From JAWKWA01 sp041397765 (lineage in GTDB: Bacteria > Pseudomonadota > Alphaproteobacteria > Rhizobiales > Hyphomicrobiaceae): 64,000 nt of DNA. The stretch lies in contig JAWKWA010000004.1 of NCBI GenBank assembly GCA_041397765.1, positions 124,001-188,000 of the forward strand, read 5' to 3'. The notes beneath the pieces are model-generated. The model was not told the DNA's origin. It ran no database searches and saw only the letters and a list, made by a program, of their open reading frames with translations. Below, piece by piece: positions 22,831-31,563 of the stretch (position 1 is the first letter of the stretch; every line of letters starts with the position of its first letter). The translations under genes and the position numbers were made by a program.

Positions 22831-23943
22831 ATGACGCGCGAAGAAACCACCCCATTCGAGACCATCGCCGCGTCGGGCGAGGAGCGCCTGATCCTCCTGT
22901 GCGACCACGCCGGCAACGCCTTTCCTGAGGGCTATGGCACGCTCGGGCTGCCGGCCGGCCAGCTCGCCCGTCATATCGCCTACGACATCGGAGCAGCCTC
23001 GGTGACGCGCGGGCTCGCCCGGCGGCTCGGCGCGGCGGCGGTGCTCACCCGCTATTCGCGGCTCCTCATCGATCCCAATCGCGGCGAGGACGACCCGACG
23101 CTCGTCATGCGCCTGTCGGACGGGGCGATCGTGCCCGGCAACCGCACCGTCGATGCCACCGAAATCGACAGGCGCGTGCGCCTCTACCACCGGCCCTATC
23201 ACGAGGAGATCGCCCGCCAGATCGACGACCGGCTCGCCCGCGGCATCGTGCCGATCCTGTTCTCGATCCACAGCTTCACCGACAACTGGAAGGGCGTGCC
23301 GCGGCCCTGGCACGCGGCGATCCTGTGGGACCGCGATCCACGGCTCGCCCGGCCGCTGATCGACATGCTGAAGCGCGAAGGCGACCTCACCGTCGGCGAC
23401 AACGAGCCCTATCACGGGGCGCTCAAGGGCGACTGCATGCACCGGCACGGCACGGTCAGGGGCCTTGCCCATGCGATCATCGAGATCCGGCAGGATCTGA
23501 TCGGCGATGCCGCGGGCGAGGAGGGCTGGACCGAGCGGCTGTCGGCGATCCTGCAGGCGATCCTCGACGATCCGGCGCTGACCGGACCGATGGCGACGGT
23601 CCGCCACTACGGCTCCTGGAGCGACGGGGCGGGTGGCACAGAGCAGGCGGGAGAAGACGCCTCGGCCCTCGAGGCGGCCGCCTTCCGGCGACTGGTCACC
23701 CATCTGCAGACACGCAGCGACGTGCAGAACATCGACCTCATGAATCTCGCGGGCTTCTGCCGGAACTGCCTTGCGCGCTGGTACGAAGAGGCGGCCGCGG
23801 GCGACGGCCATCCGATCGGCAAGGAGGCGGCGCGCGAGCGGATCTACGGCATGCCCTACGAGGATTGGCGGCGTCTCCACCAGAGCGAGGCGAGCGCGGA
23901 GAAGAAGGCCGCTTTCGAGAAAGCGGTGAAGGCGCACGGCTGA
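22831..23943 (+). CDS. N-formylglutamate amidohydrolase fused to DUF1244
   Basis: From ATG 22831 the 370-residue protein joins two usually separate products. Residues 1-270 are an N-formylglutamate amidohydrolase (ILLCDHAGNAFPEGYGTLGLP, RYSRLLIDPNRGEDDPTLVM, IHSFTDNWKGVPRPWHAAIL, DNEPYHGALKGDCM), which releases glutamate and formate in histidine breakdown. A linker near GSWSDGAGGTEQAGE leads into a DUF1244 domain (FRRLVTHLQTRSDVQNIDLM, NLAGFCRNCLARWYEEA, IYGMPYEDWRRLHQSEA). In rhizobia these are two adjacent genes. The join is in frame with no suspicious homopolymer visible, so it may be a genuine fusion, though loss of a stop by sequence error cannot be excluded. Confidence 0.9.
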   Translation: MTREETTPFETIAASGEERLILLCDHAGNAFPEGYGTLGLPAGQLARHIAYDIGAASVTRGLARRLGAAAVLTRYSRLLIDPNRGEDDPTLVMRLSDGAIVPGNRTVDATEIDRRVRLYHRPYHEEIARQIDDRLARGIVPILFSIHSFTDNWKGVPRPWHAAILWDRDPRLARPLIDMLKREGDLTVGDNEPYHGALKGDCMHRHGTVRGLAHAIIEIRQDLIGDAAGEEGWTERLSAILQAILDDPALTGPMATVRHYGSWSDGAGGTEQAGEDASALEAAAFRRLVTHLQTRSDVQNIDLMNLAGFCRNCLARWYEEAAAGDGHPIGKEAARERIYGMPYEDWRRLHQSEASAEKKAAFEKAVKAHG

Positions 23944-24077
23944 GGGCCGGCGGGCGCATGGCGATGGCGGCCCCTTGCCAAGCGGCGGAGGGCTGGTAGC
24001 GTGGCCGCCTCATTCGCGGTCGACGGCTCCCGCCCCCTTCCTCTCAAGAGCCGATCCTCTCTTCCCGAGGTCCGCCC

Positions 24078-25696
24078 ATGCCCGTCATGACCTGCGGCAG
24101 CAAGCTCGCACATCTCCTCGAGACCTACGGGGTCTCGCATGTCTTCGGCATTCCGGGCGTGCACAATGTCGAGCTCTATCGCGGGCTCTGGCAGACCGGG
24201 ATCCGCCATGTCAGCCCTCGCCACGAGCAGGGCGCCGGCTTCATGGCGGACGGCTATGCGCGCGCCTCGGGACGCCCCGGCGTCGCCATCGTCATCACCG
24301 GTCCGGGCCTGACGAACATCGCCACGGCGATGGGACAGGCCTATGGCGATTCGGTGCCGCTCCTGTTGATCTCGAGCGTCAACCGCCGGCACGAGCTCGG
24401 CCTCGGCAAGGGCTATCTCCACGAGCTGCAGAACCAGCGGAACCTGTCGGCCGGGGTCACGGCCTTTACGCATACGCTGCAGCGGGCGAGCGAGCTAGAG
24501 GACGTGCTCGCCGCCGCTTTCGCGGTGTTCAACTCGTCGCGACCGCGGCCGGTCAATATCGAGATCCCGATCGACATCGGCGAATCGAAGGACGAGTTCG
24601 ATCCGGCTGCCGCCCGGGCCGTACGGACGACGGCGCCCGGCCCCGATCCGGCCGCGATCGCGGAGGCGGCCGCGCTCCTCAAGGCGCAGAAGCGCGTGGC
24701 GATCCTCGCGGGCGGTGGCGCCGTCAAGGCCGCCGATCAGGTCGCGCGGCTCGCCGGGCGGCTGAAGGCACCGGTCGTCACCACGACGAATGCGCGCGGC
24801 CTCCTGCCCGTCGACCATCCGCTCAATGCCCTTTTCGGCATCGCCTATGACGAGGGACGCGCCGTGCTCGACGAGGCGGGCGCCGTGCTCGCCATCGGCA
24901 CGGAGTTCGGCGAGACCGACTACGACTATTATTCGAGCGGCCCGTTGCGGCCCAAGGCGCCGCTCGTCAGGATCGACATCGATCCGCGCATGATCGCGCT
25001 TGGACCGCGAGCCGCCGTCGGCCTCGTCGCCGACAGCGGGCTGGCGGTCGAGGCCTCGATCGGGCGCTCGGGACCATCGCGGCGGGCGAGCGCGACGAGA
25101 GCTGGGCGGTGAGCCTCGTCAAACGGTTCGAGACGATCGCGACCCGGGTCCGCGAGGCGGAGGATCCACTCTATGACGCGCTGCTCGCGACGATCGGCAG
25201 TGCGCTCGATGCGCCGATCCTGGTCGGCGATTCGACGAAGCCGGCCTATCGGGCCACGCTGACCTACCGGGCGGCGAGGCCCCGCGGTTTCTTCTCGGCC
25301 GCCACCGGATTCGGCACGCTCGGTTTTGCGCTTCCCGCCGCGATCGGCGCCAAGATCGCCTGCCCGGACCGCCATGTCGTGGCGATGACCGGCGACGGCG
25401 GCATCCAGTTCACGCTGCCCGAGCTGATGTCGGCCAAGGAGGCGGGCGCGGGCATCATCGTGCTCGTGTGGAACAACGAGGGCTATCGCGAGATCCGCGA
25501 TCACATGGTGAGGAAGGAGATCGAGCCGATCGCGGTCGATGTCGGGCCGCCGAGCTTCATGAAGACCGCCGAGGCGGTGGGCATTCCCGGGGTCCGGGTC
25601 GGAAGCATGGACGAGCTTTCTGGTCTGCTTCGCGCCCGCGATCCCGCTTCGCGCGAGCCCCTCATGATCGAGGCCGGCCCGTGGATGAAGGCGTGA
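24078..25696 (+). CDS. aruI: 2-Ketoarginine (5-guanidino-2-oxopentanoate) decarboxylase AruI-like, one frameshift
   Basis: A thiamine-diphosphate enzyme of the acetolactate-synthase fold. It begins MPVMTCGSKLAHLLETYGVS, with HVFGIPGVHNVELYRGL, SPRHEQGAGFMADGYARASG and LHELQNQRNLSAGV, segments that match Pseudomonas AruI closely from memory. The C-terminal TPP motif is GDGGIQFTLPELM...WNNEGYREIRD. The frame breaks at about 25053 (one base missing in a C-run, gaggcctcgat for gaggccctcgat); corrected length is 539 residues. AruI converts 2-ketoarginine to 4-guanidinobutyraldehyde. The neighbouring aruH homologue and D-arginine dehydrogenase support this role over other TPP-dependent activities. 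Confidence 0.85.
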
Positions 25697-25751
25697 GGAA
25701 CGACAGCGCTCGCTTCGGGGATGGGGAGGCGTCGCGGGCGCTCGCGGCGCC

Positions 25752-26447
25752 TCAGCCCGGACAGCGTGCGAGGGGCTGGCCGGCGCCGAGGATCATCTGA
25801 TCGACCCAGCGCTCGCATAGCCGCAACCCCTCGGCCGGCGAGAAGGTCCGCGGATTGAGACACCATTCGAGCCAGAGGCCATCGAGCATGGCATTGAGGC
25901 CGATCGCCGAGAGGGCCGGATCGATGTCGGCCAGCCCGGCCTCGGCCGTCAGGTCCCCGATCAGCCGCGTCAGCAGCTCGAGGGTCGCCCGATAGGTCTC
26001 GTGATGGACCTCGGCGACTTCGGGCTGGTGGCGGCTGAGGCTCCAGAACACCGTCCAGATATGCAGGATGTCGGGGTCGAGATTGGCGTCGGAGAAGGAG
26101 GCGGCGAAATAGGCGCTGAGACGGGCGCGAGGGCCGGGCGGGGCCTCGGCGAGCGCGGCGGCGAACACGCCCGACAGGCTGTGCGCCAGCGAGCGATAGG
26201 CTTCCGCGACGAGCGCCGTCTTGCTCGGGAAATGGTGATTGATGAGGCCGATCGAGACGCCGGCCTCCTGGGCGATGCGGCGGATGGAGAGGCCGTCATG
26301 GCCCTCGCGGGCAAGGCAGCGGATGGTGGCGGCGACGAGCTCGCGCCGCCGGTCGTCGGGAAGCTGGCGCTCGAATTTGCGCGTCGGCTCGGCCGCGCGG
26401 CGCAGGTCCGCGCCGGCACTCTCGCTCGGATGGCTGGTCTCACTCAT
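25752..26447 (-). CDS. TetR/AcrR family regulator (BetI-like)
   Basis: From ATG 26447 the 231-residue protein has an N-terminal helix-turn-helix (LVAATIRCLAREGHDGLSIRRI, AQEAGVSIGLINHHFPSKTALV) and an all-helical ligand domain with DPDILHIWTVFWSLSRHQPEV and the C-terminal EWCLNPRTFSPAEGL, as in BetI-type regulators. It is divergent from aruH and convergent with aruI. A perfect 7-bp-arm inverted repeat in the shared upstream region (26584-26599) is its likely operator. It probably represses the arginine-catabolic operon; the ligand (arginine or 2-ketoarginine) is inference. Confidence 0.88.
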   Translation of the reverse strand: MSETSHPSESAGADLRRAAEPTRKFERQLPDDRRRELVAATIRCLAREGHDGLSIRRIAQEAGVSIGLINHHFPSKTALVAEAYRSLAHSLSGVFAAALAEAPPGPRARLSAYFAASFSDANLDPDILHIWTVFWSLSRHQPEVAEVHHETYRATLELLTRLIGDLTAEAGLADIDPALSAIGLNAMLDGLWLEWCLNPRTFSPAEGLRLCERWVDQMILGAGQPLARCPG

Positions 26448-26480
26448 CGGCGGCTGTCTGCACCTTGCCTTCAAAGCTCC

Positions 26481-26513
26481 GGATGGCCCCAGGATGGCCC
26501 CAGGATCCCCCGG
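26481..26513. repeat. 11-bp tandem repeat, three copies
   Basis: GGATGGCCCCA occurs at 26481 and 26492 and a variant GGATCCCCCGG at 26503. It lies in the leader between the tetR start and the operator, where it would be part of the tetR 5' untranslated region. Confidence 0.75.
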
Positions 26514-26552
26514 GATTCTCGACAGCTTAGTCCGCAACAGATGATTAGGCTA

Positions 26553-26599
26553 TTGCTGCGACGTCACCGGGCGTGATATATATTTGAACGCTCGTTCAA
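26553..26599 (+). promoter_or_regulatory. Candidate aruH promoter with TetR-type operator
   Basis: TTGAACG (26584-26590), CT, CGTTCAA (26593-26599) is a perfect 7-bp inverted repeat with a 2-base centre, the size and style of TetR/BetI operators. Just upstream lie a possible -35 TTGCTG (26553-26558) and an AT-rich -10 such as TATATA (26577-26582). Binding at the repeat would cover the region downstream of the -10 and block aruH transcription. The palindrome is seen directly; the promoter boxes and the assignment to the adjacent TetR protein are inference. Confidence 0.6.
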
Positions 26600-26676
26600 T
26601 TTCCTGCCCGCCACCGGCCGAGGCCGCGCCGACCGCCGCGGCCCCGCCAGGACCGACCACAACGGAGCCGATGCCC

Positions 26677-27891
26677 ATGAAATTTTCCGCACTCGTCGAG
26701 CGCATCCAAGGGGAGGCCACCGACGCCTGGGCGATCCATTCGGCGGCGGCGGAGGCCAAGCGGCGAGGCGAGGACGTCATCGTGCTGTCGATCGGCGATC
26801 CCGACTTCTCGACGCCGGCGCGTTTCATCGACCGCGCTGTCGAGGCGATGCGGACGGGCGACACGCACTATGCCGATGTCGAGGGACGTCCCGAGCTTCG
26901 CGCCGCCATCGCGGAGAGGTTCGCCTCGCGTACCGGCGTCGCGGTCGGGCCGCAGAACGTCGTCGTGACGGCGGGCTGCCAGAACGCACTCTTCGGGGTC
27001 ACGCAGTGTCTGGCGGAGCCGGAATGCGAGATCGTGGTGCTCGAGCCGATGTACGTCACCTATGACGCAACGATCCGGGCGACGGGGGCACGGCTGGTGA
27101 CGAGCCCGCAGCGGCCCGAGACCGGCTTTCGTGTCGATCTCGAAGCCCTCCAGGCGTGCATCACGCCGGCGACGCGGGCGATCTATTTCGCGACGCCGAA
27201 CAATCCGACCGGGGCGGTGATGACGCGCGGCGAACTCGAGGGCATCGCCGAGATCGCCCGGCGGCACGACATCTGGGTGGTCGCCGACGAGGTCTATGCC
27301 GATCTCACCTTCGAGCGCGAGCACGTCTCGATCGCCGCCCTGCCGGGCATGGCGGAGCGAACGGCGACGCTCTCCAGCCTGTCCAAGTCGCACGCCATGA
27401 CCGGCTGGCGATCGGGCTGGATCATCGGACCGGGAGACCTCGTCGAGCATGTCGGCCGGCTCAATCTCGCCATGACCTATGGCCTCCCCGGCTTCATCCA
27501 GGAGGCGGCGGTGACGGCGCTGCGCGAAGGCGACGAGGAGGTGGCGCGCATGCGCGAGATCTATCGCCGTCGCCGCGATCTGATGCTCGACGCCCTGAAG
27601 GACGCCCCGCTCATCCGCTGCCTGACGCCGGAGGCGGGCATGTTCATGCTGATCGACGTCGGCGCGAGCGGGCTTTCGGCCAACGAGTTCTCCTGGGCGC
27701 TGTTCCGGGAGGAGGGGGTCGGCGTGCTCGATGCGAGCCCGTTCGGGCCGAGCGCCCGCGGCTTCCTGCGCGTCGCCTTCACGATCGGCGAGGCCGAGCT
27801 CGCGGAGGCCGCCCGCCGCATCACCCGATTTTCCCGGCGCCTCGCCGCGGCGGCCGAGGGGGCGGCCGGGGACATCCGCAGGACCGGCTGA
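26677..27891 (+). CDS. aruH: Arginine:pyruvate transaminase AruH-like (PLP fold type I)
   Basis: The 404-residue product starts MKFSALVERIQGEATDAWAI, aligning with the start of Pseudomonas AruH, with GGAG nine bases upstream; an ATG two codons earlier is too close to that site. Motifs include SIGDPDFSTPA, THYADVEGRPELR, EPMYVTYD, TPNNPTGAVM, VADEVYADL and the PLP lysine in SSLSKSHAMTGWRSGW. Family members convert L-arginine and pyruvate to 2-ketoarginine and alanine. The AruI-like decarboxylase next door and a polar amino acid ABC transporter downstream (90 bp) support the arginine assignment; other aspartate-family transaminase substrates remain possible. Confidence 0.87.
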   Translation: MKFSALVERIQGEATDAWAIHSAAAEAKRRGEDVIVLSIGDPDFSTPARFIDRAVEAMRTGDTHYADVEGRPELRAAIAERFASRTGVAVGPQNVVVTAGCQNALFGVTQCLAEPECEIVVLEPMYVTYDATIRATGARLVTSPQRPETGFRVDLEALQACITPATRAIYFATPNNPTGAVMTRGELEGIAEIARRHDIWVVADEVYADLTFEREHVSIAALPGMAERTATLSSLSKSHAMTGWRSGWIIGPGDLVEHVGRLNLAMTYGLPGFIQEAAVTALREGDEEVARMREIYRRRRDLMLDALKDAPLIRCLTPEAGMFMLIDVGASGLSANEFSWALFREEGVGVLDASPFGPSARGFLRVAFTIGEAELAEAARRITRFSRRLAAAAEGAAGDIRRTG

Positions 27892-27981
27892 TCGAGGTTG
27901 TCGAAAGTCGATCGTCAGATATAGTGGCGTCAGATCATCGGAGCCGGCGACAAGACCGGCCCAAGGGAGGAAGTTCGAGAC

Positions 27982-28791
27982 ATGGATTCCGGCGCGTCCG
28001 CCGCAAAGGCAGGCAATTCGCAGGTAGCCGAGGCGGTCGTCGTCAGCGACCTACACAAGAGTTTCGGGCCACTCGAGGTCCTCAAGGGCATCTCGCTGAC
28101 CGCGCGCGAGCACGACGTGGTGTCGATCATCGGCGCGAGCGGATCGGGCAAGAGCACCTTCCTCAGATGCATCAACCTGCTCGAGCAGCCCTCGAGGGGC
28201 TCGATCACCGTCACCGGCGACACGATCAAGTTCAAGCAGGGCAAGGACGGCAATCTCGTCCCGACCGACATCCGTCAGGTCGAGCGGATCCGCACCCGGC
28301 TCGGCATGGTGTTCCAGAGCTTCAATCTGTGGGCCCATATGACGGTCCTGCAGAACGTCATCGAGGCGCCGGTGCATGTCCTCAAGGTGCCGCGCGCCGA
28401 GGCGGTCGGGCGCGCCGAGGAGATCCTCAACAAGGTCGGCCTGTGGGAGAAACGCGACCAGTATCCGGCGTTTCTCTCCGGTGGCCAGCAGCAGCGCGCC
28501 GCCATCGCCCGCGCGCTCGCCATGAACCCCAAGGTCATGCTGTTCGACGAGCCGACCTCGGCGCTCGACCCCGAGCTCGTCGGCGAGGTGCTGAAAGTCA
28601 TCCGCGGCATCGCCGAGGAGGGCCGCACGATGATCCTCGTCACCCACGAGATGGCCTTCGCGCGCGAGGTCTCGACGCATACCATGTTCCTGCACAAGGG
28701 ACTGGTCGAGGAGGAAGGGCCGCCCAAGCAGATCTTCGCCAATCCCTCGAGCGAGCGCTTCCGGCAGTTCATCAGCTCCATGCACAAGTAG
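27982..28791 (+). CDS. Polar amino acid ABC transporter, ATP-binding subunit
   Basis: The 269-residue ATPase is of the HisP/OccP/ArtP class: Walker A GASGSGKSTFL, Q-loop FQSFNLW, signature LSGGQQQRAAIARAL, Walker B VMLFDEPTSALDPEL and H-loop VTHEMAFA. GGGAGGAAG precedes the start. It energises import of a basic or polar amino acid, here probably arginine or ornithine by context. It follows aruH and precedes the periplasmic binding protein and two permeases; the transporter genes are split by a roughly 1 kb repeat-filled gap. Confidence 0.93.
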   Translation: MDSGASAAKAGNSQVAEAVVVSDLHKSFGPLEVLKGISLTAREHDVVSIIGASGSGKSTFLRCINLLEQPSRGSITVTGDTIKFKQGKDGNLVPTDIRQVERIRTRLGMVFQSFNLWAHMTVLQNVIEAPVHVLKVPRAEAVGRAEEILNKVGLWEKRDQYPAFLSGGQQQRAAIARALAMNPKVMLFDEPTSALDPELVGEVLKVIRGIAEEGRTMILVTHEMAFAREVSTHTMFLHKGLVEEEGPPKQIFANPSSERFRQFISSMHK

Positions 28792-28963
28792 CCGCCGTGT
28801 CGGTGCGGCATTCCGAATTCCGCCCGCTTTCAGGTGTTTGCAAGCTGGCGCGAAGGCCCCTAATCTGGGGGCATTCTCCTCGACCGGAGCGCAAGCTCAA
28901 TCAACGCGTCGGGCGAGGACTGCAGAGTGCGGGCCGACGGCCCGATCCCAAGGGAGGAATTGC

Positions 28964-29761
28964 ATGAAGACGTTCGTGAAGACCCTGGCGGCCGCCGCCG
29001 TCGCGGTCGGTCTCGGTGCCGGTGCCGCTTCGGCGGAAGATGTCGTGAAGTTCGGCGTCGCCGCCGAGCCCTATCCGCCGTTCTCGTCGCAGGATGCGTC
29101 GGGCAAGTGGGTCGGCTGGGAGATGGACCTCATGGATGCGGTCTGCGCCGAGGCGAAGCTCAAGTGCGAGCTCGTCGCCACGGCCTGGGACGGTATCATC
29201 CCGGCGCTTCTCGCCAAGAACATCGACGTGATCTGGTCGTCGATGTCGATCACCGAGGAGCGGATGAAGCAGATCGACTTCACCGACATGTACTACAACA
29301 CGCCCACCGTGATCGTCGGTCCGAAGGACGGCGACATGGACATCACGCCGGCTCATCTCAGCGGCAAGTCGATCGGCGTGCAGGTCTCGACCACGCATTC
29401 GCGCTATGCGGAGAAGTTCTTCGGCCCGGCGGGCGCGGTCATCAAGACCTATCAGACGCTCGACGAGCACAACCAGGATCTCGCGGCCGGCCGTCTCGAC
29501 TATGTGCAGGGCGACGGCAGCGCCATGGACGCCTTCCTGCAGTCTGAGCAGGGCAAGGCCTGCTGCGAGCTGAAGGGCCAGGTGCCGGATGATCCCGAGA
29601 CCCTCGGCCTCGGCGTCGGCGGCGGCATCCGCAAGGAGGATACCGAGCTGAAGGGCAAGCTGAACGCCGCGATCCATGCGCTCGGCGCTTCCGGCGGGAT
29701 CGACGCGATCACGCAGAAATATCCCGAGCTCGTCGGCAAGATGATCACGCCCACGAACTGA
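28964..29761 (+). CDS. Periplasmic amino acid-binding protein of the ABC transporter
   Basis: From ATG 28964 (AGGGAGGAATT upstream) the 265-residue protein has a signal peptide (KTLAAAAVAVGLGAGAASA) followed by the family 3 solute-binding fold: VVKFGVAAEPYPPFSS, WVGWEMDLMDAVCAE, WDGIIPALLAKNIDVIWSSM, ITEERMKQIDFTDMYY. Ligand is probably a basic amino acid, judged by the aruH/aruI neighbours. Two internal cysteines (KACCELKG) are near the second hinge. The expected next gene, a permease, begins only at 30748. Confidence 0.92.
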   Translation: MKTFVKTLAAAAVAVGLGAGAASAEDVVKFGVAAEPYPPFSSQDASGKWVGWEMDLMDAVCAEAKLKCELVATAWDGIIPALLAKNIDVIWSSMSITEERMKQIDFTDMYYNTPTVIVGPKDGDMDITPAHLSGKSIGVQVSTTHSRYAEKFFGPAGAVIKTYQTLDEHNQDLAAGRLDYVQGDGSAMDAFLQSEQGKACCELKGQVPDDPETLGLGVGGGIRKEDTELKGKLNAAIHALGASGGIDAITQKYPELVGKMITPTN

Positions 29762-29826
29762 CGACCGGAATGGCGCGGGGCGGCCGAGCGATCGGCCTGC
29801 CTCGCCCACGGCCGCCGACGGCGGAT

Positions 29827-30177
29827 GATCGAAGACGTGGGTGGAAGACGTTGGCGTTCGAAGACGCTGGTGATTGAAGGCGTTGGCGATCGAAGGCGCT
29901 GGCGACGAAGGCGCTGGCGATCGAAGGCGTTGGCGATCGAAGGTTGGCGATCGAAGGCGTTGGCGATCAATGGTGCTGGCGACGTAGGGGGCTATGCTTA
30001 AGGATCGGGAAGGTATGATCGAAGGTGTTGGCGATCGAAGGTTGGCGATCGAAGGCGTTGGCGATCGAAGGTATGATCGAAGGCGTTGGCGATCGAAGGT
30101 TGGCGATCGAAGGCGTTGGCGATCGGGAAGGCGCGGCGATCGAAGGTGCGAGGATCGAAGGCGTTGGCGATCAATGG
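29827..30177. repeat. Minisatellite of 16/14/12-bp units starting with GATC, about 22 copies
   Basis: The dominant unit is GATCGAAGGCGTTGGC (16 bp), with deletion variants GATCGAAGGTTGGC (14 bp) and GATCGAAGGTAT (12 bp). A 46-bp higher-order pattern (16-14-16) recurs near 29923, 30020 and 30084. Most units begin with GATC, giving more than a dozen GATC sites in 350 bp. Units diverge towards the left edge. The array has no spacers, so it is not CRISPR. Confidence 0.95.
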
Positions 30178-30441
30178 AGAACGCCATCGAAGACGAAGTC
30201 GATCGCGCAGAAGCAGGCGGATCGGCACCTGGCAGGCCTACAGCAGCCCTTTCGGCCGTCACCTCGCTGTCCGCCGCTTTGGCTGGGCCCGGATGGCGGG
30301 ACCGCAGAGGGCAGCGGTCCTTGCCAGGATCTGCAGGGTCGGGGCATGGCCAGGGTTTTCAGGCGGCGGCAGCGGATTGGCCGACTGCGCTCGACGAGGC
30401 TGATCCGGAGACTTGCCGCCCGAACCGCCGGCCTGGCAGAG

Positions 30442-30574
30442 CAGAACCCTGACTGAGCCGCTGAGCCGAACCCCTGACTGAGCCGAACCCTGACTTCTGA
30501 GCCGAACCCCGACTGAGCCGAACCCCTGACTGAGCCGAACCCTGACTGAGCCGAACCCTGACTGAGCCGAACCC
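30442..30574. repeat. 16-bp minisatellite, about eight copies
   Basis: The unit is TGACTGAGCCGAACCC (16 bp) with 12-, 13- and 20-bp variants at the left; the last copies near 30527-30574 are identical and exactly 16 bp apart. It is unrelated in sequence to the GATC array 265 bases upstream. Confidence 0.93.
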
Positions 30575-30747
30575 GACACCGACAACAGACCGGCAGCCAG
30601 CCGGCACATGCCGACCGAAGACAGATACAGTCGAAGACAAGACGCTCCAAGGGCCCTCAGCCCACGTTTTCACGGCCGGCCGCCGGCCATTCGTGGAAAC
30701 GCGTGCTTGGGGATCGTCAAATCGGGGCGCGGCAAGGAAACGTCCCG

Positions 30748-31551
30748 ATGGTCACCTCCCTGGCGCTCGCCGCGAGCCTGCCGGATATCCCTCATGTCAT
30801 CGCCGGATTGCATCTCGGCGAGCCACGGTTGCTGGCCATCCGCTGGGACTTGCTCGCGCTCGAGCCGCCCGGTTGGGGTGGCGTGCTGCTGCGCGGCCTC
30901 CTGCAGACGGTGAAGATCGCGCTCGGCGGCTATCTGCTCGGTTTGACGCTCGGGCTCGGCGGGGCGATGGGCAAGCTCTATGGCGGGCCGGTCATCAAGA
31001 GCCTGCTCGAGGGCTACACGACCATCGTGCGAGCAGTGCCTGAGCTCGTGCTGATCCTCATCCTGTTCTATGCGGGCACGCAGGCGCTCACTTCGGCACT
31101 CGCGAGCTGGGGCTATGGCCGCGTCACCATCAACGGCTTCATCGCCGGCGTCGCGGTGCTCGGCTTCGTGCAGGGCGCCTATTCGACGGAGGTGCTGCGC
31201 GGTGCCATCCAGGCGATCCCGGCCGGGCAGATCGAGGCGGCCCGTGCCTTCGGCATGCCGTTCTGGCTGAGGCTGCGGCGCGTGATCCTGCCGGCCATGG
31301 TCCCCTTCGCCATTCCCGGCCTCGCCAATCTCTGGCTCATCATCACCAAGGACACGGCCCTGCTCGCCGTCGTCAGCATCGATCCGTCCGAGCTCGCGCT
31401 CGCCACCCGGCAGGCGGCGGGCGCGACCAAGCAGTACTTCTTGTTCTTGATTGCGGCCTTCTTTCTCTACCTGCTGCTGAGCCTCGTCTCCAATGCGGGG
31501 TTCCGCGCCATCGAGAAGCATTTCCGGCGCGGCATGCCGAAGCTGAGCTGA
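30748..31551 (+). CDS. Polar amino acid ABC transporter permease (HisQ/ArtQ type)
   Basis: From ATG 30748 the 267-residue protein has the HisMQ permease fold: LLRGLLQTVKIALGGYLLGL, YTTIVRAVPELVLILILFY, and the EAA loop EAARAFGMPFWLRLRRVILP, which contacts the ATPase. About five transmembrane segments are seen, ending FRAIEKHFRRGMPKLS. AAGGAAAC lies upstream. It is the first of a permease pair that should form the membrane channel with the next gene. Confidence 0.9.
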   Translation: MVTSLALAASLPDIPHVIAGLHLGEPRLLAIRWDLLALEPPGWGGVLLRGLLQTVKIALGGYLLGLTLGLGGAMGKLYGGPVIKSLLEGYTTIVRAVPELVLILILFYAGTQALTSALASWGYGRVTINGFIAGVAVLGFVQGAYSTEVLRGAIQAIPAGQIEAARAFGMPFWLRLRRVILPAMVPFAIPGLANLWLIITKDTALLAVVSIDPSELALATRQAAGATKQYFLFLIAAFFLYLLLSLVSNAGFRAIEKHFRRGMPKLS

Positions 31552-31563
31552 GGGGATACCAGC

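Larger units (their letters stand above)
29762..30747. other. Repeat-filled intergenic gap inside the arginine ABC operon
   Basis: Nearly one kilobase without a credible gene separates the binding protein from the first permease. It holds two unrelated tandem arrays (29827-30177 and 30442-30574) with about 260 bases of non-repetitive sequence between them. Open frames across it simply translate the repeats. The last part (30700-30747) carries AAGGAAAC upstream of the permease start. No terminator with a T-run is visible, so read-through from the upstream genes is possible. Confidence 0.75.

Noticed and set aside
29827..30574. Possible CRISPR array in the repeat-rich gap
   Set aside because: Units are contiguous with no unique spacers of constant length, unit length is only 12-17 bp, and no cas genes are nearby.
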